Made by a program: the position numbers and the translations under genes
Notes under the pieces: generated by a model
Told to the model about the DNA's origin: nothing
Databases searched by the model: none
The model's input: the letters and a program-made list of their open reading frames with translations, nothing else
Part shown: piece after piece, positions 12,394 to 22,500 of the stretch
Layout: each line of letters begins with the position of its first letter
How positions within the stretch are numbered: position 1 is the first letter of the stretch
Source: Thalassia testudinum
Lineage: Eukaryota; Streptophyta; Magnoliopsida; Alismatales; Hydrocharitaceae
Direction of reading: 5' to 3'
Length of the DNA stretch: 64,000 nucleotides
NCBI GenBank assembly: GCA_037157565.1
Contig: JAZHRO010000003.1
Span: forward strand, 68,202,501-68,266,500

Positions 12394-12899
12394 CGGGAGA
12401 GAGAGAGAGAGTATACGTGACAGAGAGCGGGAGCAGTAGAGATCGGCAGAGAGAGAGCGGGCGAGCGAGAGATCGCGGACGCGCGAGTTAAGACTGTTGG
12501 TGCTAGAGCACCACGATCATTTGTTCTGATGATAACAAAACACATGTTATTTAACATTTGCAATTTGAGTCCTAGATTTCAGGTCAATTGCAAATGTGGA
12601 CATGTTTAGACGGAGTTCAAGCTCGCATCCAGGACGGATTGGAGGAGCTTGACGGAAAACACAGGAGGTTCGCGTGGAGTGAAACATTGGAGATGGAAGA
12701 CAAGAAGAATAGGATAGATTCTTTTTTATCCTTTCATGTATCTCTTGTATTTATTTTCTTGCTCTTTTTGATTCCTTAGAACATTATGTTAAAGAGCCTC
12801 AAAGTACCCTAAAAGTAGTCCTAGGAACACCTGCACAACCCTAGGATACTTAGGTTTTCTGTAGAATACTTAGAAAACCAATATAGGGCTCAAACAGCA

Positions 12900-13446
12900 T
12901 TTCCAGACGTCTAATCCCAAAATCAGACGTCTGATAAAGTATTTTAAGACGTCTGACTGTTGTTTCAGACGTCTGATAACTGTTAGGCTGGACATAGTTA
13001 GTTCTGTCTGATGAAATCAGACGTCCAGACCTTAGACCAGACGTCTTAGGAGACGTCTGATGACTTTGCCAGACGTCCAATTAGTGGACCGTTGGCTGGC
13101 TTAGAAAACACTCAAGATTATGACCGTTAGAGCCTTATCAGACGTCCATAGGACTTACCAGACGTCTGATAAATGACCGTTTTGCCTCGGCTGACCCAAA
13201 ATCTCTTCTCAGAGATTTTCTAGCCGTTGCAACGTTTGGAAATCAATTCCCATAGTAAAAGTAGATTTCCAGACGTCCAGACATAGTACCAGACGTCCTG
13301 TATGTCGTCTGATGGACTTGCACAAAAACCCTGTTTAGATCTGATTCAAGTCAGGGAGAAACCCGCATAGAATCAGACGTCTGACCTTGGAATCAGACGT
13401 CTTAAAGTGGCCTTCCAGACATCTGATGCCAGAGTTAGACGTCTGA
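12900..13446. repeat. Array of AGACGTC palindromic motifs in the solo LTR
   Basis: About 15 copies of AGACGTC, most extended to CAGACGTCTGA, occur in 550 bases at irregular spacing. They lie upstream of the TATA box, where regulatory repeats sit in Sirevirus LTRs. GACGTC is a known plant bZIP core. Confidence 0.9.
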
Positions 13447-13556
13447 TAACCCTGTCAAATGCAATCATTGTCCTGATTTCGGCCTGATTCTCTTGGGCTT
13501 TGCACCCAACGGCTATGGAAGCTTTTCCAAGCCTTCCAAAACCTTCCTAAGGCCTC

Positions 13557-13564
13557 TATAAATA
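13557..13564 (+). promoter_or_regulatory. TATA box of the solo Copia LTR
   Basis: TATAAATA in a GGCCTC...GAGGGG context, about 110 bases after the GACGTC array. It is inferred to be the LTR promoter, so the U3/R boundary would be about 30 bases further on. Confidence 0.6.
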
Positions 13565-15270
13565 GAGGGGAACCTTTGTAACACAAATAGACAAGACATA
13601 CACACCTAGAGAGACATATACACACTAAGACACACACCTTGCAATACACTTTCAAACCTTTTGTGTCTAAAGAAAAGACTCTCTTGCTCTCCAAGCTCAA
13701 GCTCCATTTTCTTGAGAGCATTCAACCGTTGCGCACCCGCTCTCCTGGCGTTGATAACGAGAGCGACGTAGCGCCATCGCGTGGCACACGCACCGCGTCA
13801 TCGTCGACGCACTCCTTGCAAAGGGGAGTTTCCTATTTCCTATAGAAGCTAGGTTTAATTTTGTTGGCTCTATAGGACTGTTGTTTTATTTTATCTTTGT
13901 ATTTTGGTTGGGTATTCGCTTTGCGAATTCCCGTCTCCTTCGTGGGACAAAATCCTTCTCGTGGAGAGAAGGGGTTGAGGAACGCTACCCTCATACTTGT
14001 AGCGTGGTTGTACTGAGGTTGAATCACCCTCGTTTAAAGTGATTCGTTTAGTGGATTTTGATCAACTTGGTTGATAGAAAATCCTAACTCGAGAGGGTTA
14101 GGTGGTGGTTTTCACCCGGTTTGGGTTTCCACCTAAAAATACCTGTGTACATTGTGTGATTGATTTTTGTGAGATTGCTTTATATTTTTATTTCCGCATA
14201 TTATTACGTCACCCCTCCTAGTAGGGAACTTTCAAAGACGTCTGCCGCCTCCGGCGGACGTCTGACGCCGCGTCGTCTGAAGGTGGAGGCAGACGTCTGA
14301 AGACGGTGGGTGCGGGCGCGGCTTCGTGTAGGGTTCCTGCAGGCGTGCGCGAAGGTGACGGGCGGGCGAAGGCGTGGAGGAGCGAGCATGGAGGAGGTCT
14401 GCAGGTGGTCGCGGAGGGTCACGGCGGAGGGCAGGGGTTGGCACGAGGCCGTAGCCGGCCGCTGCAGTGCGCGCGGCGGCGGCTACGGGTGCAACTGCGA
14501 GGCGGACAGAACGGAGACGGAGGCGGGGAACGCCCTGCAGACGCGCGTGGAGGCGGTGAGCGACTGCGGGGACGGTCGCGGAGGAGCGGGGAGGACCTGT
14601 TGCTGCTGCGTGGCTGCTGCTGCCGCGGCTTCAAGCTTCGAAGCTTGGAGCGGCGGCAATGGCGTTAAAGAGAAAAAAAATGAAGCGAGGGAATGCACCA
14701 CACCCACCGGCTCGTCGAAGAGCTGGGCGGTGGTGCTCCCACTGTGGTGGTGTGCACCACAGTGGGTTCTCCTGCTCGCCGGGTGCCTCCTCGATGGAGG
14801 GCCGACGTATGGGAGGGGAAAGCGGTGGAGAAGATGGCTGCGGGTTTTTGTTGCTGCAGCAGCCTCTGTTGCGAGGATGAAGCTGCAGCTTCTTATAGAG
14901 GAGGAGAGAGTGGCGTGCTGGCTGCAGCAGGGAGAGGGTGCGCGAGTTGCAGCTATAGGCAGCGGCGTTGGCAGGGAGAAGTGACGTGGAGTAAATGCAT
15001 GCAGCTGCTGCGGGAAGAAGTGCAGCTGCTGCGGGAAGAAGAAAAGAAGAAATCAAGAGAGAAAAAAATGAAAAGAGGTGGAATTTGCAAGGAGGCACTT
15101 GAGATAAAATGTAACTATGCAAGCCATTGTTTCACTCCTCTTCCTCTCTTGATTAAATGCATGCATGCAAGCGTTTTTACAAATGCGATTACAGGATCCT
15201 ATTATGCAATGTTAATGCTAGAAAATAGCACAAGAAGGCGTTATTACAGGTGTGTTTTGTGGTGCAAACA

Positions 15271-16262
15271 CTTATCCATTCTCTTCTCGGTGATGATAAT
15301 AGGCACTTCCACCAAATAAGCCACTCGATATCCTCTTGAACACCCCTAATCCCGAATAATGTCTCGTAAATAAAAGTTCTTATGCTGCGTTGCATTAGTA
15401 GATATTTGGATGTGAAAAAAAAAAAGAAAAGAAAAGTAGGAAAAGAAAACATATCTATATATTTATAAAAAAAATAGAGGAAAAAGAAAAGAAAAGAAAG
15501 AAGATAAATATATTAAAGAAAATAAAAGAAAAAGAAAAAGGAAAAAAAAAGAGTTTATGAGTTTAGAACTTATTTCAAGTGTATTAAGGCAACAACACCT
15601 ACCACCCTTATGATCCACCAAATGCATCCCTGACCTACTTTTCTATATTTCTAGCTGCCTAGATACTGGCTGAGGAATTCTGACTTAATCATAGAGTTAT
15701 CAGAACCTAATCAAAGTGTTAATGCCAAGAGAGACCACCAAATATACTAATAAATCTAGTGAGATTGTAAGCTCAAAATGAAAAGAAAAAACAGAGAAGA
15801 AAGAGAGAGAATGAGTACAAAGAAACTAAAGAAGGCATAATTTCTCTGCCTCTCTTTGAGTTAAATTATTTAATAGTCAAAAAATCTAGGTTCTAAACTA
15901 CAAGTCTACATACATAACTAGATGAGTGTGAGCCACCAAATACAAATCTACTTGACTCAGAAATCTTCTACCTAACCCAAAAGCTGGGGCTGAATATATA
16001 GGTTACTTTATAGCCCCAAGGGAAGATGTTTGCCTATCCCAGTAGATTTTTACTAAGGGTCAAGTACGAGCTTTAGATGAGGATTGACTTTCACTTGGAT
16101 CCATTGCATAGGCTACAACAAATCACATTCACGATTATCTGGATTACTAAAGCTTCAGATGAAAAAAAAAGACATAAACCTTTAGTCAAATTCTTGATAA
16201 AAATTACTCATGTAGGACCACTTTGCATTTAGTCAAGCATTTGCTAGGGACTAGAAAGATTT
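15271..16262 (+). mobile_element. H element, 3' untranslated end
   Basis: This AT-rich stretch lies between the right edge of E1 and a polypurine tract followed by an LTR. It is best read as the tail of the internal region of a plus-strand Gypsy element. A-rich runs occur at 15410-15560. No coding sequence is visible. E1 inserted here, which explains the abrupt left edge. Confidence 0.65.
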
Positions 16263-16275
16263 AGGCATGGGGGTG
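16263..16275 (+). other. H polypurine tract
   Basis: AGGCATGGGGGTG directly precedes an LTR start (TGATTGCACAG). It has the same core as in E1, E2 and E3. Confidence 0.75.
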
Positions 16276-17162
16276 TGATTGCACAGTAACCATGCAACCT
16301 AAAACACCTAAATTAAGCTAGATTCTAGCATAACTTAGGAATAATGCATTCATAGGCATCGTAATTTGCATAATGGTTAGTTTGATTAGCTACATAGATA
16401 ATATCATCATTTTATGTACCAATGAGAAATGATTTTAATCGCAGATGATTCGAAGCTGCATATGATAGATCAGACTAGACAGATCTGATCAGAATGACAA
16501 CGGGAGTCCAATGCTTCCGAACTCATCTCAATTAGACAACTAGAGCATCATGTGCAGTCCATAAGAGAACGAAGATCATGTAGTCAAAGGACAAAGATCC
16601 AAGCCTCAAATGAAAAATCCAGCTGCACGAATGGATCTGGATCAATGAACGTAGTCCAACAGCGTAAAGCTCAACCCGATTAGAGGTCTACATCACCATA
16701 TACAATGAGAAGAAGATTAACGGCCATGATAGCACCACATGGTGCCATTACAGCCACCCCTCACCACAACCCAACATTTCAAGGTGTCTCCATCATGCAT
16801 TGCGGGCCGTTAGATTGCCATCCAACGACCACAATGCATCCACGCCATCTAGGAGGGAAGATTCTCAACTGTTGGATCTTCATCCAATGGCTGAGAGTGG
16901 CCACACACAAATGGGAAACTAGACAAAGAAGGTGGCTCGATGCAGCAGTTAGTGCCTTCGCCTGCAAGCAACGGACGTAGGATCAACTCGCGGTTAGCAC
17001 GAATTTGGGAAAGTTTGTCGCACGCAGGCACTATTGCCTGTTGTATGGTGATTGGAGCGTTAGGAGATGGCCATGTGGCCCAATCAGATGACTCCGTAAA
17101 GCATGCACAAACAAATGCGTGGTTAAAATGCACAATTTAATGTGCTGTTCAACGAAGGTATG
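16276..17162 (+). mobile_element. H 3' LTR, first part
   Basis: The start TGATTGCACAG matches the start of the minus-strand copy ending at 63288, and the two remain alignable over this segment. The LTR is interrupted after GTATG (17158-17162) by E3 and resumes at 42104. It includes motifs on the theme of GATCCAACGG. Confidence 0.8.
17158..17162. repeat. E3 target-site duplication, left
   Basis: GTATG, identical to 42099-42103. It defines the E3 insertion in the H LTR. Confidence 0.85.
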
Positions 17163-17172
17163 TGGTCGAGCC
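17163..17172 (-). mobile_element. Outer ten bases of the E3 left LTR
   Basis: TGGTCGAGCC, matching TGGTCGGGCC at 39556. E2 inserted after these bases; the LTR resumes at 28206. Confidence 0.85.
17168..17172. repeat. E2 target-site duplication, left
   Basis: GAGCC, identical to 28201-28205 after the 3' LTR of E2. Confidence 0.95.
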
Positions 17173-18767
17173 TGATTAGCCCATAGTTGTGGGCTATTTA
17201 AGTATTTAAGTGCCTACGCATTAGGTTAATTCTAAAATTTATTTAGTATAAATTAGAATGTAAAAAGATTAATTCATAGTTTTAATTTAATTACATAATC
17301 CATGCATTGCATTCATATTTTAAGTGCATTTAGAATTAGCTTAGAATGACATTCATCTAATTAGATAACCAATTAGGTACATTATTTTTATTAACATAAA
17401 AGTTGAGGGTCTACATATAAATGGCCCTAATATTTTAACATTATTTTCTTTATTCTTCTTCTTGCAGGAACGGGAGGGCTGCCGCTCCAATGCCCAGCTG
17501 CCGCAGTGAAGAACCCATTCAAGGGGGAGCGGATGTGGTGGATCTGGTCTGGCAGCTGAATTCAAATTGGTGCAGGCCACTACAAAAGGAGGAGGGAGGC
17601 AGCCGAACTCGGGAGGCCTCCACCATCGACCCACCACTGTGCAGAGAAACCTTCTCTCTTCCACTCCATACTACCGGCCTCTACTGTGGCAGCGAGTCTC
17701 CACCACCGTGGGTGTGTGGTGTGACAGCCACACCGCCATCCGAAGCTCGCCCGCATCACCGTGAGCACCTTAGCGTGCATCTCCCTCGCCGTCGTCACCA
17801 ACCACCATCGCCACAACAACCGTCAAGCACCCTTTCAGTAACTTAAGACGTCCGGGAAATTTCCCGGACGTCTGAAGCTACCCGCTCACCTCCGACAGCC
17901 CACGCCTTCCTCAGCCTGCAGCACTCTCCAACCGCACCCACTCTCCACGCGCTTGCAGCTCACGCTATCTCCACGCGCTCACCGGCTGCAGCACCCTCTT
18001 CCACGTGCCTACAGACCCGTCCAACCACGCCCGCAGCATCCTCCAACCGCGCCTGCAGCACCCTCCACCCGCGCTTGCAGAACCGCCTGCAGCGCCCTCC
18101 TCCCACGTCTGCAGACCTGCACAGCCGCGCACGCCTCTGCCCACGCCTGCAGCTTGCACACCTGCTCCTGCGTCTGCAGCACCCTCCGCCTGTGCCTGCA
18201 GAGCTGCCAGCAGCAGCGAGCGGCAGTTCTCACGCCAACAGGCCGTGCACGCTCACCGGCTGCAGCACCTCCACCGGAGCTCGTCCGGCCACCTCCGGCC
18301 ACCACGCAACTCGCCGCCGCCACCGATTCGAAGCCCTTGGTCCAAGGGACTTCCTCCGAGCTTCCGGCGCCTAACCATCCACTCCTCGTCGTGCAAGGCA
18401 AAGGGGAAAAATTCCACTGTTTTGCTACAGTAAACCATCCATTAGAAATTACATTTTCTGCCATTGTCACTTTTTAATCATATTTTATTGATTCTGCAAT
18501 GCAGAAAATATCCTCTAGTTTCTCAGAATTGCTATTTCAGCATTATTTCTTGCTTAAACCTTAATCTGAAGGCAATTTTGGCATGATTCTTGTCCAAACT
18601 AACTACGAACAAACATTTTTAGCTTGTGCAAATTTTAATACGTCATTGCCTCCCTGTGAATTCGACCCACTCCTCTGCGAATTGTTATTTTTTCTTAAAT
18701 ATTGATTAGTCGATTTTTCCACTACATTAAACTGCAAACGACTTTAAAGCGAACGATCGACGAGTCA
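17173..18767 (+). mobile_element. E2 5' LTR
   Basis: It runs from TGATTAGCCC to CGACGAGTCA, 1595 bases. It contains TATAAATG at 17416-17423, a pyrimidine tract ending in CAG at about 17467 that resembles a splice acceptor, and a 36-base palindrome at 17842-17877. The GC-rich middle (17880-18360) has long frames on both strands that reflect CTGCAG-rich composition. Confidence 0.95.
17842..17877. repeat. GACGTC palindrome in E2 5' LTR
   Basis: An inverted repeat of 36 bases with one mismatched pair, centred on GGGAAATTTCCC and with a GACGTC in each arm. Equivalent copies are at 73-108 and 27289-27324. Confidence 0.95.
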
Positions 18768-18769
18768 AA

Positions 18770-18787
18770 TGGCGCCGTTGTCGGGGA
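18770..18787 (+). other. E2 primer-binding site (tRNA-Asp type)
   Basis: TGGCGCCGTTGTCGGGGA, two bases after the LTR end. It differs at one position from the E3 site. Confidence 0.9.
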
Positions 18788-19979
18788 GGCAATAGACGCA
18801 ATAATTTCACATGATTTTATTTTGATTATTTGTCAATTGCACAGTGATTTGACCATTTATTATTTTCTTTTCTATGAGAGAAAATTTATGCAAGAATCAG
18901 CCACTGTGAGAGGCGATCCTGGACGTCGCCAAAGGAGAATTGGACGAGCAATTTTGAAAGGAGGAGAAGGACGAGGATGTGACGGACACCATTGTATTTA
19001 GCCGCTAGTTTAATTAGACTACAATTAAGACTGTAGACTTAATTTTTCATTGCAGTTAGTTTGAAACCCTTGTTCTGGGGCATATTTTGAGGGGTCTGTT
19101 CTTCGATTTTGTTTTGGGCCCGTGTTAGGTAATTTTTGGGAGTCTGTTCCCTTTTCTTTAGATTTAGGTTTTTTTTATTACTTTTATTTGCTTGAGCATA
19201 AGTAGTTCTAAAATAAAAATAAAAAAATGAGCTGCCTGCCCTAGGACGAACCATTTAGGTCTGTATGAGTAGCCTCTAGATTTACTTCTCTACATTGCAT
19301 GCATTCTTGCATCGTAGATCGTTGGAGGCAAGGTACGCATTCTCTTACTTTGCATCCTATTTTTGATCACGCATTGCATTTGGGATTTAATGCGAAGACT
19401 ACCTAATCTGTACTGAATAAATCTAACAAGTGGTCATATTTTTTTTTAGAAAAAGGACTAATTAAAGGAAGGACATTTTAAAAACCAAGGATTTGATTTT
19501 CAAACTTGGCATGCGATTCGAAGTTCAAAATCTTTTACAGTGTATGCACACTTATTTCACTTGCACCACGGCACGCTTCTACACACTGCTTAGGTTTGGA
19601 AATACTAGGACAAGAGCCCTCCTTTCGTTGGATTCTGAAGTGTTCGGAACTTGAGATCAAAGGTTTTGCAAGTCCAAAGAGGGGGATACCCTGTCACAGA
19701 TTTTTGGGGGTAGTTGAGAAGCACCGCGAAAGCACAAGCTTCAAAGGAAGGCTTAGGCCTACTTGCATCCCTCTATCTTCCGTCTTTGGATTTACTTGAC
19801 CATTTGAGATTTAGGGAAGAATACCTAAGTTCCAACTAGGTCTTCTTAGGTGAGCCGTAGGTTGACAATAGGTGTGTAATTGATTGGGCAACTTGTTTTG
19901 TCACCTACAATTTGAACTAAAGTCAAAAGCCTAAATCTGTAAAGACCAAACAAGTCCGTTTGAATTGTGTTTGTAGTGC
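18788..19979 (+). other. E2 leader
   Basis: An untranslated leader of 1.2 kb between the primer site and gag, with no supported coding sequence. Confidence 0.8.
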
Positions 19980-21570
19980 ATGCTTGGTAGGCGTTCTCTT
20001 AGGAGACAACTTGTATTTGATCCTGAACCTGAAAGAATCCTTAGAAGAGACCTTCCAAGGGTAGAAATGGCTGGTCAAAGGAGCCTTAAGGAATATTTCA
20101 TCCCAACCAATCAAGCTGGCCCAGCACTACGTAGAGCTGGAGGGGACAATCCATATGAGATCAAAAGTAGTACCATATCCTTGCTACCCTCCTTTTATGG
20201 TACTACTAGGGAAGACCCTTATAGGCATATTGAGGAATTCACCGAGGTCTGTTCCATGGTGAAGCTGCAGGGCGTTACTGATGACTCTCAAATGTGGACC
20301 CTCTTTCCCTTCTCCCTAAAGGGCAAAGCCAACTATTGGTATCACACCCTTGATAATATAAATACTTGGGATGCCCTGAAGATGGAGTTTTTGAAGAAGT
20401 ACTTCCTTATGAGCAAAACAAATCACTTTACGAGGGAAATTATGAGTTTTGCTCAAAAGGATGGGGAAGCATTCCATGATGCGTGGGAGCGCTTTAACAA
20501 TTTGCTGAGACTTTGCCTACATCACCAGGTGCCTAAATGGCAACTGGTTGAAAGGTTCTACATCGGAATTAATGATTCGCATAGGCAAACTGTGGATGGT
20601 GCCTGTGCAGGAACCTTTCTATCTAAGACTGAGGATGAAGCTTGGAACTTATTTGATACTTTGAGTGAGAATTCTATTCATTTGACTTCTGCCTACATGG
20701 ATAGAAAGCCCACTCTCATGCAAAGAAAGTTGGAGGCAAATGAAGCAAGGGACACCCAGAATTTAGCCTATCAAATTCAATTATTAAATCAAAACATGGA
20801 AAGGCTTATGTCGAACCCGAGTTCATTCGTACCTAACACCTCCACATCCCAAGCTTCCGAATGCGTAATTTGTCAAGACAATACACACGCCACTGTGGAT
20901 TGCCACTTGGCCTCCCAATTCCCTGAGCTTGTACAAGCGGATTTGAATGCCGCTCAAGGGTTCCGTCCAAGACCTCGTAATGATCCTTTCTCCAACACTT
21001 ATAATGAGGGATGGAGGAACCACCCAAACTTTTCATGGAGACAAGGAAATGTCTCAAATTCAGGGAATTACAAACCACAATCCTTTCAAAACCATCAAAT
21101 GAACCAACCTCAGACCTTTTCCCAACCTAAAACCTCTGAGATGGATGAATTGAAGGCGATGTTGAAAACTATGCAAGCAAGTCAAAGTGCCATCATCCAA
21201 TCTCATGACAAGGCTATACATGAGATGAAATCACAAATTGGACACCTTGTTGAGGCCGTTAGACAGAGGGAGACTGGGAAGTTTCCCAGTGCTGCTGAGG
21301 AAAATCCTAAAGGAAAAGGGATTGTCTTTAGGGAGCATGCTCAGGCGGTGACTATTCTAAGGAGTGGGAAAGAAATTTCCAAACCTGATGCTCCTATTGT
21401 CTCACCCCCTAAAAAACCATCCACCCTGACTTTCACCCCCACCAGAGAAGATTTACCCAAATCTTCTCCACTTGAAATCACCTCACCGGAAGAAGTTGTC
21501 CTCGTTCCACCTCTTACTCGACATGACAACCATTCCACCCAGAGATCGAGAGTGCCTTTTCCAGAGCTCT
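19980..21570 (+). pseudogene. E2 gag
   Basis: This is the N-terminal part of a single gag-pol frame starting at 19980 (MLGRRSLRRQ). The gag fold shows in FPFSLKGKANYWYHTL and MEFLKKYFLMSKTNHFTREI. A CCHC zinc knuckle (CVICQDNTHATVDC, residues 295-308) is followed by NPHFSW-type sequence (GWRNHPNFSW). E1 and E3 lack this knuckle, so E2 belongs to another subfamily. This segment is itself open and undamaged; the lesions lie later in pol. The boundary with protease is approximate because both are in one frame. Confidence 0.92.
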
Positions 21571-22500
21571 TATCCACCTCTAGGCAGACTTCTGCTGGCT
21601 CATCTGGAGCCAAAGATAAGACAGATGAGATTATGGAAACTTTCAAGCAAGTGCAGATTAACCTACCTTTGCTTGAAGCTATCAGGCAGATTCCATCTTA
21701 TGCCCGCTTCTTAAAGGACTTGTGCACGAAAAAGCAGCTATCTACAAAACAGGTCGAATCTAAAGTTGTCCTGCCTGATTCTGTTAGCTCAATTGTTCAA
21801 CATGGCACACCCCCGAAACTTAAGGACCCAGGAGCCCCATACATCTCTGTAGTTATTGGTGACTTACAAATTGATGAGGCTCTACTTGATCTGGGTGCAG
21901 GGGTGAACATCCTTCCGAGCTACGTGTATGAACAACTTGGGGGAGGCAATCTGAAGCCTAGCCTTGTAATCCTTCAAGTTGCTGATCGATCACTTAAGAC
22001 ACCACGGGGAATTTTGGAAGATGTCCTCGTAAGAATGGAGGATTTCTTCTCTCCCGTTGACTTCTTAGTTTTGGACACTGACCCTACCAACAAGCCAACC
22101 AAACCCTCCATCATTTTGGGCCGCCCCTTCCTTGCAACTTCTCATGCTTCAATTAATTGTAATACTGGGGCATTGAAAATGGGCTTTGGGAACAGGAAAA
22201 TTCGGCTTAATGTGTTTGATGCTTACAAACAAGCCGAACTTGAGGATTGTTCTCAAGTTGAGGTGATAGATGACCTAATTGAAGAGGCAACTCCTGCAAT
22301 GTTATGTGATGACCCCCTTCAGCATGTCATGCTAAATGAGCATTCCCATCTCTTGGAGGAATGTGAAGGGAATATACTAGAACTAGAGGAATTGCTAGGA
22401 GTTTCTGCTGAGTCTCTTCCCCCATCATTTTCGCCGAAGGTAGATTTGCTACCTGAGATGGGGACATCTATTATGAAACCCTCAACCATACAAGCCCCCA
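21571..22500 (+). pseudogene. E2 aspartic protease region
   Basis: It continues the gag frame without a stop. The active site is ALLDLGAGVNILPS at about residue 634-647, followed by SIILGRPFLATSHASINC. It is conserved with E1 and E3 in order and spacing. The catalytic Asp is present. Boundaries within the polyprotein are estimated. Confidence 0.9.

Larger units (their letters stand above)
12495..14234 (+). mobile_element. Solo LTR of a Copia (Sirevirus-like) element
   Basis: It begins TGTTGGTGC and ends AACTTTCA, and is flanked by a perfect 5-bp duplication AAGAC (12490-12494 and 14235-14239). Removing it restores the sequence seen uninterrupted at about 1399-1415. The beginning TGTTGG, an array of about 15 AGACGTC motifs (12900-13450), a TATAAATA box at 13557-13564 and the 3' end layout resemble the Copia LTRs at 44519 and 58129. 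It is not the same family at sequence level. No internal coding region remains, so it arose by LTR-LTR recombination. Confidence 0.9.
11281..15270 (-). mobile_element. E1 right (5') LTR, split by a Copia solo LTR
   Basis: It starts TGGGTCGGCC on the plus strand and ends GGTGCAAACA, bounded by the primer site on one side and by H sequence (CTTAT, the expected TSD) on the other. Removing 12495-14239 leaves about 2.25 kb that aligns with 773-2443. It contains TA-rich (11960-12290) and GA-rich (12361-12470) tracts, then a GC-rich half. The left TSD partner lies outside the window, so the TSD is not confirmed. Confidence 0.88.

Noticed and set aside
12900..13446. CRISPR-like array
   Set aside because: The repeated unit is 7-11 bases at irregular spacing in a plant LTR; no uniform repeats or spacers and no cas genes.
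16705..17140. Frames in the H LTR on both strands
   Set aside because: No domain, interrupted in the related copy at 62193-63288.
17156..17160. AGGTA as the left TSD of E3
   Set aside because: It has no match after the right LTR; shifting the LTR edge by two bases gives GTATG on both sides.
17842..17877. Possible microRNA precursor or terminator at the 36-base palindrome
   Set aside because: The hairpin would have almost no loop and no mature-size asymmetric stem; a protein-binding palindrome fits better.
17953..18477. 174-codon frame in the E2 5' LTR
   Set aside because: Cys/Ala/Pro-rich product of CTGCAG repeats, with equally long frames on the other strand and in other frames; its copy in the 3' LTR differs.
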